Below, piece by piece: positions 54,723 through 63,850 of a DNA stretch of 64,000 nt. The translations under genes were made by a program, and so were the position numbers. The DNA lies in the NCBI GenBank assembly GCA_017510405.1, contig JAFWNG010000001.1:54000-117999 (forward strand), written 5' to 3'. Source of the DNA: Solobacterium sp. Its GTDB lineage: Bacteria; Bacillota_I; Bacilli_A; Erysipelotrichales; Erysipelotrichaceae. The notes below the pieces were generated by a model. That model had not been told where the DNA came from. It saw only the letters and a list, made by a program, of their open reading frames with translations, and ran no database searches. Numbering within the stretch: the stretch's first letter is position 1; each line of letters begins with the position of its first letter.

Positions 54723-55547
54723 TCAGAAACCTGTGCTTTCGGAGAATTCTGCGAATTTCTTCGCTTCTTCGATGCGGCCTTCTGCGGTGGTAACGACAGC
54801 GTTGACAGCGTCTTTGCCGAGCAGGAGACGGAACGGTGCTTCTTCTGCATATGCCATCTTGTAGATGAGTTCGCCGGCTTTCATCGGGTCGCCCGGCTGC
54901 TGTCTCTTATTGACAGCGTTGGCATTTTTCCACGTGGAAGCCTTGTAGGCATCGACTTTGAGCGGAGCGCTCTTGAGTGCTTCGTCATAGAAATGTGTAC
55001 GGAAGGAACCTGGTTCAATGACCATGACGCGGATGCCCAGCGGCTTGAGTTCCTTGCAGAGACCGTCTGTGAGCAGATCGAGCGCTGCTTTGGAGGAAGC
55101 GTAGTAACCGGAGCCGACAGCGGAACGCTCAGCGGCGATGCTTGTCGTATTCATGATGACGCCTTCGCCCTTTGCGCGCAGGATCGGGAGTACTTCCTTG
55201 ATCATGTTGACGGGACCGAAGAGGTTTGTCTCAAACAGTTCGTGGATTGCTTCGTCTTCGCCTTCTTCCACGGAGGAACGATAGCCATGGCCGGCATTGT
55301 TGATGAGAACATCGACGGTGCCGAATTTTTCAACTGCTTTCGCGACAACTTCCTTCATCTGTGCGCGGTCGGACATGTCGAGTGTGACCGGCAGACATGT
55401 ATCCGGATAATCTTTGGCGATGCTTTCCAGTTTGGAAAGAGATCTTGCTGTAATAACGGCATTGTCACCGTGGGAAAGAACTGCTCTGGCGATGCCTTCG
55501 CCGATTCCGCCTGCACTGGCACCTGTGATGATCCATGTTTTGCTCAT
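54723..55547 (-). CDS. Short-chain dehydrogenase/reductase
   Basis: NAD(P)-dependent oxidoreductase of 274 residues. The cofactor loop reads TGASAGGIGEG, one residue longer than the common TGASSGIGEG, still compatible with the fold. NNAGHGYRS, NTTSIAAERSAVGSGYYASSKAAL (Ser and Tyr-x-x-x-Lys) and VIEPGSFRTHF complete it. The classical SDR family is large; substrate unknown. It is preceded by GGAGG and is the downstream member of the two SDR genes. Confidence 0.92.
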   Translation of the reverse strand: MSKTWIITGASAGGIGEGIARAVLSHGDNAVITARSLSKLESIAKDYPDTCLPVTLDMSDRAQMKEVVAKAVEKFGTVDVLINNAGHGYRSSVEEGEDEAIHELFETNLFGPVNMIKEVLPILRAKGEGVIMNTTSIAAERSAVGSGYYASSKAALDLLTDGLCKELKPLGIRVMVIEPGSFRTHFYDEALKSAPLKVDAYKASTWKNANAVNKRQQPGDPMKAGELIYKMAYAEEAPFRLLLGKDAVNAVVTTAEGRIEEAKKFAEFSESTGF

Positions 55548-55614
55548 AGTTTCCTCCTTATTCTGTTATGAGTTTCTTCCTTAACAATAATTGTATATGA
55601 TTTTGAGACTGTTT

Positions 55615-56379
55615 TTACAGTTTTACCGGATAGATGGCGGAAAGACCGCCGTCCACGGTAAGTTCCACACCGTTGATGTAGGATGATTCTTCGCTGGCCA
55701 GGAATACTGCAGCGCTGCTGATGTCACGGACACGGCCGACTCTTGCGGCCGGGATCAGTGTGGCGCGGTATGCCTGGGCGGCTTTTTCTTCTTCCTCGCT
55801 GCGTCCGAGTTCTTTGCCGGCTGCGTCTGTCGGGATGATTCCCGGCGCGATGGCGTTGACACGGATCCTGCGGTCACGCAGTTCGTTGGTCCATGTGTGG
55901 ATGAAGGAACGTTCTGCGGATTTGGCAGCGATGTAGAGGCTGAAGTTTTTCAGTCCGAGGTTTGCCGTAACGGATGTATTCAGGATGATCGCTGATCCTT
56001 CCGGCATCAGCGGGAGACATGCCTGTACGGTGTAGTAGGTGCCGAGTACGTTCGTATGCATGACACGATCAAATTCTTCCATCGTGACATTTTCCAGCGG
56101 GATGTAGTTTCCGACGCCGGCATTGGCAACGACGATATCGACGTGTCCGCGTTCGGTGCGGATCTTTTCCGCTGCCCTGCGCATATCCTCCATGTTCGAT
56201 ACATCTGCCTGGATATAGGAGGCATTTTTCCCGATCTTCCGAACAGCTTCCTGCAGTTTGTTTTCCCGTCTGCCGGTGATGTACACATATGCGCCTTCTT
56301 CTGCATAGTGACGGGCGATCTCAAGTCCGATGCCTGTGCCGCCGCCGGTGATCAGCGCTGTTCTGTCTTTCAGTCTCAT
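55615..56379 (-). CDS. Short-chain dehydrogenase/reductase
   Basis: NAD(P)-dependent oxidoreductase of 254 residues from the ATG at 56377-56379, after AGGAGG. It has TGGGTGIGLEIA, ANAGVGNY, NTSVTANLGLKNFSLYIAAKSAER (Ser and Tyr-x-x-x-Lys) and a C-terminal ELTVDGGLSAIYPV, as in 3-oxoacyl-ACP reductase-like enzymes. A longer frame to 56877 overlaps the LysR gene and is rejected. It is co-directional with the LysR gene and probably under its control. Confidence 0.93.
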   Translation of the reverse strand: MRLKDRTALITGGGTGIGLEIARHYAEEGAYVYITGRRENKLQEAVRKIGKNASYIQADVSNMEDMRRAAEKIRTERGHVDIVVANAGVGNYIPLENVTMEEFDRVMHTNVLGTYYTVQACLPLMPEGSAIILNTSVTANLGLKNFSLYIAAKSAERSFIHTWTNELRDRRIRVNAIAPGIIPTDAAGKELGRSEEEEKAAQAYRATLIPAARVGRVRDISSAAVFLASEESSYINGVELTVDGGLSAIYPVKL

Positions 56380-56443
56380 AGGATCGTTCCTCCTGAACAC
56401 AATATAGTCCGGCACAAGTGTTTTCAGAAGTCTCAAATAAGAA

Positions 56444-56472
56444 ATCAGTGTATACCTGTAGTATACACTGAT
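56444..56472. repeat. Perfect 12-base inverted repeat between LysR and SDR genes
   Basis: ATCAGTGTATAC and GTATACACTGAT flank a 5-base CTGTA spacer, ending exactly at the LysR stop. Followed on the minus strand by TTTCTTATTT, it could be the LysR terminator. As a palindrome with a 5-base spacer near the SDR start (about 65 bases away), it could also be an operator. The two roles cannot be separated by eye. Confidence 0.8.
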
Positions 56473-57353
56473 TATAAGAGTTCCAGAAACCTGCGGACTT
56501 TGGCAGAAGGTTCTTTTGCATAGAGGAGACCATAGGGAACCTGGTAATCCCAGTCTTCCACTTCCACAGTTTTCAGAGTCGGATGAGCCCGCGTCCACTT
56601 CTCCATTGTAACGAGCGCAGCACCGCTCTGTTCGCACCGGTTGAATACTTCCATGCCGTAGTACGGGAAGTCTGTGATCCGCACCGTTGGATCTCTGCTC
56701 AGCAGGTCTTCGCGGATCCGGTCCATGACCTCCATCTTGCCCTTCTCCAGCAGCAGGATCTCCTGATGCAGCAGTTCCTCCGTTTTGATATGACGGTGTC
56801 TTGCCAGCGGGTGTGACATCGGAACGGCGATCTCGGCTTTGCAGTACTCCGTAACAATACCGGAACAATTGCGCCATGCCAGGTGTTTTTCATCGATCGT
56901 TCCGCTGATAATGTCGATTTCTTCACCCAGATGCCGGAATACATGGGATATTTCTTTCTCTGTATTCTGGAACGGTACGATCTGTACTTTCATTCCCGGC
57001 AGCTTCTGATACATCGCTTCCCATTTCTCGGTAATGAACTCAGCCGGTGTGATCGGCGATGTGCCGATATACAGTACATCATCGGTTCCCTGCGCAAGCT
57101 TTCTTGCCCGCTCCGCCGCTTTTTCCAGCATTGCCTGTATCGCTCTGGCGTCGTTGTACAGGGACTCCCCGCTTTCCGTCAGTACCAGTCCCCTGTGTGT
57201 ACGCACAAACAGCGGCACGCCGACTTCTTCTTCCAGCAGATCGATCTGTTTGATCACTGCAGAAGGCGTTATATACAGCGCATCCCCTGCTTTGCGGAAA
57301 CTCCCGTATTCTGCTGTTATGATAAATGTCTCCAGATATTTCGTACTCAGCAT
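56472..57353 (-). CDS. LysR-family transcriptional regulator
   Basis: A 293-residue LysR protein. The N-terminal helix-turn-helix is MLSTKYLETFIITAEYGSFRKAGDALYITPSAVIKQIDLLEEEVGVPLFVRTHRGLVLT across residues 1-60; the effector domain follows to the C-terminus. The start at the ATG at 57351-57353 is after AGGGG. The gene reads towards the two SDR genes, so the most likely targets are these, and not a divergent gene as is usual in LysR systems. Ligand unknown. Confidence 0.93.
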   Translation of the reverse strand: MLSTKYLETFIITAEYGSFRKAGDALYITPSAVIKQIDLLEEEVGVPLFVRTHRGLVLTESGESLYNDARAIQAMLEKAAERARKLAQGTDDVLYIGTSPITPAEFITEKWEAMYQKLPGMKVQIVPFQNTEKEISHVFRHLGEEIDIISGTIDEKHLAWRNCSGIVTEYCKAEIAVPMSHPLARHRHIKTEELLHQEILLLEKGKMEVMDRIREDLLSRDPTVRITDFPYYGMEVFNRCEQSGAALVTMEKWTRAHPTLKTVEVEDWDYQVPYGLLYAKEPSAKVRRFLELL

Positions 57354-57421
57354 ATATCCCCTGCCTCTGTATACCCAGTATAGTACAGTGATTAAGAGAA
57401 TAGTTGAGGTTAAACAAAAAT

Positions 57422-57465
57422 AACATGGGATAACAGGAGGATGAATCCTGTATATCCCATGTTTT
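57422..57465. terminator. Terminator after the large surface protein gene
   Basis: AACATGGGATA and TATCCCATGTT form an 11-base outer stem with an inner ACAGGA/TCCTGT stem. It is followed on both sides by A or T runs. It ends the 57506-60880 gene and lies upstream of the LysR gene. Confidence 0.88.
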
Positions 57466-57505
57466 AGTGTGTTATGTGAAGTGTATGGACGCAGTATTCC
57501 GAGTA

Positions 57506-60500
57506 TTAGGAAGTGTGTCTTCTGCGCCAGATGATCAGTCCGGCAAAGCTGATCAGGGACAGGAACAGGAGGCAGCCCCACTGACCGGGATGACTGGAAT
57601 CACTGGTATTCGGAGTGACCGGCTTCGGCTTGATCGTGATCTTCGTTTCGGCGCTGCCGTCCTTGAAATTGAATTTCACTGTGTGCGTGCCGTCTGAAAG
57701 CGTCTCCAGATACGAAGCTTTGAGCTCGGCATTCAGACTGCCGGACGCAGCAGTGTAATTTGCAGGATCAATAACAGTGCCGTCTACTTCAATACTCTCA
57801 AATAAGCCAAATGTCTTATCATCATTGATATTGCGGTTGACGATGTAATCTGCTCCGGAAGAAGATCCCTTCTTCCATTCTGTATCTGCGCCTTTGGAGA
57901 TCGTGTACGCGATTTCTTTTTCCGTGTATTTGAACTGGACAACGACAGAGTCTCCGCTCGGACTGCCGAAGAGCTGGTCAAATGTAATCTCTGCCTCTTC
58001 AGCAGATGCGTTGATATTGTTTGCAATATCCGGCAGGAACAATACCTTCTGGATGCCTTTCTCGAATGAACTTACATCTTCCATATATACCTGGAAGTAA
58101 TATGTGGTACCTTTCTCCGGCGGTGCTGTGAGGGCAGTGGTGCAGGCGCTGTCTGTGCAGAGATCGTAGAGCTCGATCGATACTTCTTCCGTGTCTTTTT
58201 CAAAGACAGGCTCCAGTACGTCTGCTTTCAAACGGTAATTTGTACCATTCAGCTCGGTTCCGTCGGCGTGAAGCTCAAGACCGATCACATTGACCAGCCA
58301 TTTGGCATACAGTGTGAGATCGGAAGTCACCGGTTTGCTGAAATCATATACGGTCGTACATGCGGGATCGGTATACCAGCCGCTGAAGGTATAGCCTTCT
58401 TCGGCAGGATCTTCCGGTTCTGCGGCAGGATCGCCGTATTTGAGTTTCTGCGTTTCCGGAGCGGTGCCGTGTCCCTGTACATCAAATGTTACTTCCGGGT
58501 CAGCCAGCCACTTTGCATATACTGTGGTGTCTTTGTAGACAGGTTTGCTGAAATCATATTCCGTTGTGCATTCCGGTTCGGCATACCAGCCGTCGAAGGT
58601 ATAGCCGTATGCATATGGGGCACCCGGTTTTTTTGGAGTACCGCCGTACGGGATCTTCTGAGAATCCGGGGCGGAGCCGTATCCCTGTACATCGAATTTA
58701 ACAGTAACGTCGGCGTACCACTTTGCATACAGGGTCGTATCCTTGTAGACCGGCTTGCTGAAATCATATTCATTTGTACATTCCGGCTCTGTATACCAGC
58801 CGCCGAAGGTATAGCCTTTTTCTGACGGTTCGATCGGTGGTACCGGGGCTGTCTTTCCGGGCCGTACATAATGAGTAACAGGATCTTTGCCGTGACCGTT
58901 TGCGTTGTATTCTACCTTAAGACTTCCGTCCGGAATGATCAGAACATGAGTCGCCGGTTTTGTGCCCGACGGATCACCGATACAGATCAGATCGGTATAC
59001 CAGGGAGCTTCTCCGCTTACCAGGGTGTATCCGACCGGTTCCACAATGGAAAGGGCTGGGTCGATCTCATAAGTATACTTGGCAGAGAACGCCATCTCTC
59101 CATCCGCAGTAACACTGTCGACATTACTGCCGATCTTGATCGTTCCCTGGTCTGCTTCCAGACCGTAAACATAGCCGTATACCCACCATGCATCTTCTGC
59201 ATACGCGCGTACGGTGCCGCCGTTAATAATAATGTCGCCGCCTTCATATGCCTGGATCGGACTGTTCATCGTGCCGCCGTTCATGATGAAATCACCGTAA
59301 TACACTCTGGTCGCAGTCGCTTCAACATATCCGCTGTTCAAGACAAAATCATTGAATACCAGAAGACCGTAGTTGGCTCCGGTGGCTATAACAATACTGT
59401 TATTGACTGTAAGATAACCAACAAAGATGCCTTCCCAGTTCGCTCCATAGGCGGCGAGATAACTGTCCTGGACGGTTATGCTGCTATCTTTAGGGCCGCA
59501 GATCGGACGTGTCGGGTCATTAAAGATAATATTTGCGTTCTTGAATATGATGTTGGCGCCGTTTTCCAGATTAATACCGTCTTCTGTTATAAAATAATCG
59601 TTATAATTCGCATTTCCTGTAATTGTGATCGTGATGCCGTCTACGACAAGCATAGCCTTTGCCTCAAACGGCATCTTTTGTGTCAGCTTTGCGTCTTTCA
59701 ACGTTAATGTCTTCGAAGCCGGATCATATTTTACGGAGCCGCCGTCATGGTATACGTCACTACAGTTCTCGCTTGTGATCTGTTCACCTGCGTACCAGAT
59801 CGGATACGTTTCCACCGGATCTGTTACGGCAATGACATATTCAATACCGTTGATCGTAACTGTCAGGGTTTCTTCCGATGTAAAGGATTTATGGGAAATG
59901 ACTTTCCATGTACCGTCGGTATTCTCAACAGAGAAATACTCCGGCGCACTGCTTACAGCATCTGTGACTTCACCAGTCAGTCCCAATGCACTCAGGATCG
60001 TGCTGAGTTCAACGGTTCCTTCACCGGGCAGTACATACTGCATGGTTCCGTACGTAAATTCGACGGTATAGTAAGAGAATCCGTCGGATACAGCTGCTAC
60101 GGTGTTTCCGGTACTGACGGTATCCAGGATCTGTGCCTCTCCGTCGGCAATATGGTAAACAGCAGCGTCCAGGTTCTGATCCAAGGCTTCTGCAGCGGCG
60201 AACGCAACTGTTACAAATTGACCGTCCGCAGGCTGGATCTCGTTTCCTTCCGGATCCAGTACTTTGATATCAAACGTGTAGGAAGCAGCGACGACCGCAT
60301 CTTCCGCACGCTGGTTCTCTATCGCTTCTTCAACTCGCAGCTGTTCTTCGGCAGGAACGCGCTTCACAAGAAGACTGGAGCCTTCCGGGAACACGCCCTC
60401 TTCAGCAGATACAGAAACCGTAATACCGTCTGTTGTTATTTCTTCGCTGAATGCAGGATACAGAATCTCTTCGGTTACTGTTTCTTCTTCCGGTGTTTCT

Positions 60501-60880
60501 TCTGTCAGTTCTTCGGATGTTACCTCAGCTTCATTCTCTGCCGGGAGTTCTTCCAAAGTTTCCTCAGCAGCGGGTTCTTCCGGAATTTCCGCAGCTGATT
60601 CCTCAATGTCAGCTTCTTCTTCCAGTTCTTCTGCTGTTTCTTCAGCAGCGGTTTCCTGCGGCTGTTCCACTGTCTCTTCAACAGCTGCTTCTTCCGGCTG
60701 TTCAGCTGCTGTCCCCTCAGCAGCGGTGTCGTCCAGCTCCTCTTCCGGAATCGTTTCTGCTGTTGTTTCCGGAGAAGAATCTTCCTCTGCGCGGACATTC
60801 ATCACGGAAGCCGGAAGTGTTCCCAGCACCATCATGAATGTCAGCAGAATACTCAATACCCTTTTGTTTGTTTTTTGCAT
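57506..60880 (-). CDS. Large sorted surface protein with InlB-type repeats
   Basis: A 1124-residue secreted protein. From the ATG at 60880, a signal peptide (residues 1-31, ending VRA) is followed by a Glu/Ala/Thr-rich region (about 32-140) built of short EETAEE-like units. A beta-rich section with parallel-beta-helix character (about 330-640) has recurring GGD and NGGT phrases. Three InlB/Listeria-Bacteroides repeats follow (about 655-862), each with GYTFxGWY and YDFSKPV. The C-terminus has TPNTSDSSHPGQ then a hydrophobic segment and RRRHTS, a PxTSD-type sortase signal. A host- or glycan-binding adhesin role is likely. No partner gene seen. Confidence 0.9.
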   Translation of the reverse strand: MQKTNKRVLSILLTFMMVLGTLPASVMNVRAEEDSSPETTAETIPEEELDDTAAEGTAAEQPEEAAVEETVEQPQETAAEETAEELEEEADIEESAAEIPEEPAAEETLEELPAENEAEVTSEELTEETPEEETVTEEILYPAFSEEITTDGITVSVSAEEGVFPEGSSLLVKRVPAEEQLRVEEAIENQRAEDAVVAASYTFDIKVLDPEGNEIQPADGQFVTVAFAAAEALDQNLDAAVYHIADGEAQILDTVSTGNTVAAVSDGFSYYTVEFTYGTMQYVLPGEGTVELSTILSALGLTGEVTDAVSSAPEYFSVENTDGTWKVISHKSFTSEETLTVTINGIEYVIAVTDPVETYPIWYAGEQITSENCSDVYHDGGSVKYDPASKTLTLKDAKLTQKMPFEAKAMLVVDGITITITGNANYNDYFITEDGINLENGANIIFKNANIIFNDPTRPICGPKDSSITVQDSYLAAYGANWEGIFVGYLTVNNSIVIATGANYGLLVFNDFVLNSGYVEATATRVYYGDFIMNGGTMNSPIQAYEGGDIIINGGTVRAYAEDAWWVYGYVYGLEADQGTIKIGSNVDSVTADGEMAFSAKYTYEIDPALSIVEPVGYTLVSGEAPWYTDLICIGDPSGTKPATHVLIIPDGSLKVEYNANGHGKDPVTHYVRPGKTAPVPPIEPSEKGYTFGGWYTEPECTNEYDFSKPVYKDTTLYAKWYADVTVKFDVQGYGSAPDSQKIPYGGTPKKPGAPYAYGYTFDGWYAEPECTTEYDFSKPVYKDTTVYAKWLADPEVTFDVQGHGTAPETQKLKYGDPAAEPEDPAEEGYTFSGWYTDPACTTVYDFSKPVTSDLTLYAKWLVNVIGLELHADGTELNGTNYRLKADVLEPVFEKDTEEVSIELYDLCTDSACTTALTAPPEKGTTYYFQVYMEDVSSFEKGIQKVLFLPDIANNINASAEEAEITFDQLFGSPSGDSVVVQFKYTEKEIAYTISKGADTEWKKGSSSGADYIVNRNINDDKTFGLFESIEVDGTVIDPANYTAASGSLNAELKASYLETLSDGTHTVKFNFKDGSAETKITIKPKPVTPNTSDSSHPGQWGCLLFLSLISFAGLIIWRRRHTS

Positions 60881-60991
60881 TATCCTATCCTCCTGCATCG
60901 ATTAGATGAGCTCCTTCAGACACCAAAATGAGTAGGTGTGAAAAGACGGTTTTTATATCTTATAAAGCAATATAAAAAAGAATGTATATAC

Positions 60992-61021
60992 ATTATATTC
61001 AATCAATAATTACACTGACAG
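60992..61021 (-). promoter_or_regulatory. Candidate promoter of the surface protein gene
   Basis: CTGTCA (complement of 61016-61021) and a perfect TATAAT (complement of 60992-60997) are spaced by 18 bases. The resulting 5' leader would be about 100 bases long with an AT-rich sequence, ending in GGAGG before the start. Apart from this, 60881-61076 shows nothing recognised. Confidence 0.45.
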
Positions 61022-61076
61022 TGCGAAAGATAATTGAAAAGAAATATATGTTACAACTTACCGGAAAATGTATAAA

Positions 61077-61106
61077 AAGACCGCCGTCTCTGAGGACGGA
61101 GGTCTG
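61077..61106 (-). terminator. Terminator downstream of the AEC transporter remnant
   Basis: On the minus strand AGACC-CCGTC and GACGG-GGTCT around a CTCAGA loop form an interrupted stem followed by TTTTTAT. It is the likely native terminator of the truncated transporter gene. Confidence 0.8.
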
Positions 61107-61129
61107 CAGGTTAGTAAGGTATTTTAGTG

Positions 61130-61308
61130 TTAAAGCATCTGTAACAACAATACCCATGCCGGCAGAAGCAGAATTGATCCGATCGTGGTGAATACGACGA
61201 TATTGGAGGCAAAGGCAACGTCACTGTGATACTGTTCGGCAAGAACAGAGGTGGTGCTGTCGGCCGACATGACTGTGAATATTACAAAGAGACCGGTGAT
61301 GAAACTGA
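61130..61308 (-). pseudogene. C-terminal remnant of an AEC-family transporter
   Basis: Read on the minus strand, about 60 codons give ISFITGLFVIFTVMSADS, then TTSVLAEQYHSDVAFASNI and VVFTTIGSILLLPAWVLLL, ending in TAA at 61130-61132. This is the last two helices of an auxin efflux carrier (AEC) permease, including its conserved SVLAEQY region before the final helices. The rest of the gene is missing: the homology stops within a base or two of the HsdR stop at 61309, so an insertion or deletion joined the two. Confidence 0.75.
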
Positions 61309-63663
61309 TTAGGATAGTCCGTTTCTAACTGCTAATGCATTTGCATTAACGGAGTCAATGACTTTACGAATTCCAGCCCATAAAGATAGATCTGAGAATA
61401 CATCAACAATACTTCCTTGATCTGTAAATGGAGATTCCTGTAATACAGATAAGTCTTTCATCAACCCATTATGTACAATGTATTCCACGATTTGATTCAC
61501 AAAGTATATTTGCCTGCTGTCTAATGAAATGTCATTCAGATACTCAGCAAAAGCCTGTTTTGCAGCAGTCATATCCAGACCGACTATTTCTCTGACAAAT
61601 TCTCCCAGCGGTTTCTCTCCGTATTCAGCCTCATATTCTTGCTTGGTTCCCAGTTCGTTCCACATGATATCCTCAAGTAGTTCGATATCTTCTTCAGTCA
61701 ATGGAATATTGCTTTTCAGCTTGGAAATGACTGCCATATCCTGATGCTGTCGAATATAAAACTCCGCTTTAGCTTTATAGTTCTTCAAGTCATCATTCTC
61801 AAGCTCGGAATCATTCCATTCCATAGAGAGAATTTCATCATTGAAATTGGTATCATAGCTGATTTTTATGATGGGAATATACTTAATCAGGTCACGTAGA
61901 TTCTCGCGAATATTTTCAAATTCTTCAATACCAGCGTTTTCAATATAATTTGTATGCAAGATTAGATTGATTAGATCTGACTGAGCCATTATTTCCGGTA
62001 TATTTGCAACACCAGCAATCGCATTTACTTTTTTCATCAGGTCAGTACGGGCTTTTTTGTATTTCTTTCCTGCCAGATAAGCCAGTTCAATACCATATAA
62101 TAATGCATCGAAGCGCAGTGCCTTTGGATCATCTTTTTCCGGAGTGATCAACGGTGCAAGTTCCTGAGACATCAGTAAAGTATCTTCATATGTTAATGCC
62201 TGATAGTTGTCTGGGTTGGAATACAGATCCACGTATTTCAGATGCTGTTTAACTGCGAAGTTTTCTTTATTAAGTTCCTTAACTTTGCGTACCATATCTT
62301 CAACAAGTTGTTTTCGGAATTCGATCAATTCCGGGGTTTGATAGGCAATAGCCTGAAGTTTGTAGGCAATTTGCGCCTTGAGCTGGAAAATGGCTCCCTG
62401 CAAAGCAATCATGTTTGCTGTTGCCATGCCTTTGTTCATACGGAAGAACTCAAAGTTCCCACAGAAGTCAAAAATATAAAATTTTGTCTTATCACTACCA
62501 TCTATCAGATTTGGACAGAGTCTGGTGCCTCTTCCAATCATCTGCCAGAATTTTGCTTTACTCATCACCTTTTTAAAGAAGACAAGATTCAGTACTTCTG
62601 GTACATCAATACCGGTATCAAGCATATCTACAGATATTGCAATCTGAGGAAGCTTTCTTGGATCTGAAAACTCATCAATTGCACTTTGAGCATACTTGAT
62701 ATAGTTATCAATCACATTTGCATAGCCAGGCAAATCCGGATATTCCTTATTAAAAATTTCGAGGATCTTCTCGGCATGTGTATGATTCTTTGCAAATATA
62801 ATAGTTTTTCCAATCTTGTTTCCGTAATCGATCTTCAATCCTTCTGACATCAAAACATGAAGCACTTCCTTAATGGTGTCTTCATTAAAGATCCATTCGT
62901 TTAAAGCAGAGGAGTTAATACTCTCTGGCAGATTTCCATTTTCATCTTCAAATGTGTTCTCATAGATTACTTTTTCATCATCTGGAAGATCGTCATATAC
63001 GATACCCTGCTGGATGAACTTTAACGTTGTTTCAACTGATACAAAGTCAACAAGATATCCATCTTTTACTGCCTGTGCCAGTTCATATCCATAAGTGGGT
63101 ACACCATTTTCAAGTTCAAATACATCATAAGTATTTTTATCTATATCATCTTTTGGAGTAGCTGTCAGACCGACAAGCGGAGCATCAAAGTAATTAAAGA
63201 TATCCTGATATTTGTTATAGATGGAGCGATGCGCTTCGTCACAGATGACAAGATCAAAATGCCCACAGGTATAGAGTTTTCCTTCCTCATCAGATGCAGC
63301 ATCAATGACGTTGTACATCGTTTGATACGTAGAAAACACGCAATGAGCACTATAATTATTCTTTTCTTCAACAAGGTTAGTTACAGACAAATCAGGTAAA
63401 AGATTGACAAAACTACGTTTTGCCTGTGTGACCAGTGAATTACGATCAGCAAGGAACAGAATGTTTTTTACCCATCCATGTTGTAATAAAACATCACATA
63501 GTTCAATGACAGTTCTGGTTTTTCCGGAACCCGTTGCCATTACAAGCAATGCTTTTCTTCGATTCTTTTTATCAAAAGCTTCACATACTGCTTTGATTGC
63601 GCCTTCCTGATAGTATCTACCGGCGATTGTTTGATAACTTTTGATTTGTCGACTTGTTTGCAA
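61309..63663 (-). pseudogene. Truncated type I restriction subunit HsdR (helicase part only)
   Basis: A 784-codon open frame for the motor part of HsdR: Walker A MATGSGKTRTVIE, DEAH box VICDEAHRSIYNKYQ, LTATPKDDIDKNTY and QMIGRGTRLC, then the C-terminal helical domain. Full-length HsdR of this family is about 950-1050 residues and starts with a PD-D/ExK nuclease domain, which is absent here. The first codons (TTG) lie inside an HsdS tail in another frame, with a TGA just upstream and no ribosome site. It is therefore probably not translated as a functional nuclease. Its stop abuts the AEC remnant. Confidence 0.85.
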
Positions 63664-63722
63664 AACTCTTCAAAATCATTCTGCAAGCTAATCGGTGGTA
63701 CAATAATTTTTCTTTGCTTCAT
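63639..63722 (-). pseudogene. C-terminal tail of HsdS, fused out of frame to HsdR
   Basis: The minus-strand frame reads KQRKIIVPPISLQNDFEEFC then KQVDKSK, the usual C-terminal tail of type I specificity subunits (consensus PPxxLQxxFAxFVxQVDKSK). It continues out of frame into the HsdR helicase sequence. A TGA lies three codons before its ATG. This indicates a deletion between an hsdS and an hsdR gene that removed the end of HsdS and the nuclease domain of HsdR. Confidence 0.75.
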
Positions 63723-63850
63723 TAGAATACATCAGATCCTGATTTGAGTATTTACAGATTCTTTCCATCTGACTATCAGTTGGCTTCAACTCCACATGAC
63801 CAAGACATCTTTCCAGTGTTTCATGAAGCACAAGCATCTGTGCATTATCC
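63723..63850 (-). other. Unassigned mosaic segment between HsdS tail and IS21 fragment
   Basis: On the minus strand an open frame of about 45 codons (for example LDNAQMLVLHETLERCLGHV then ELKPTDSQMERICKYSN) ends at the HsdS tail; the plus strand is also open. I could not assign either to a family. It is probably a fragment of another gene joined by the same rearrangements. Confidence 0.35.

Noticed and set aside
56380..56877. A 420-codon frame extending the SDR at 55615 upstream
   Set aside because: It overlaps the LysR gene in another frame and has no SDR-like sequence before MRLKDRTALITGG.
60451..60837. Plus-strand Gln/Leu/Pro-rich frames opposite the Glu-rich part of the surface protein
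   Set aside because: They are the complement of GAA/GAG-rich codons of the real gene and have no ribosome site.
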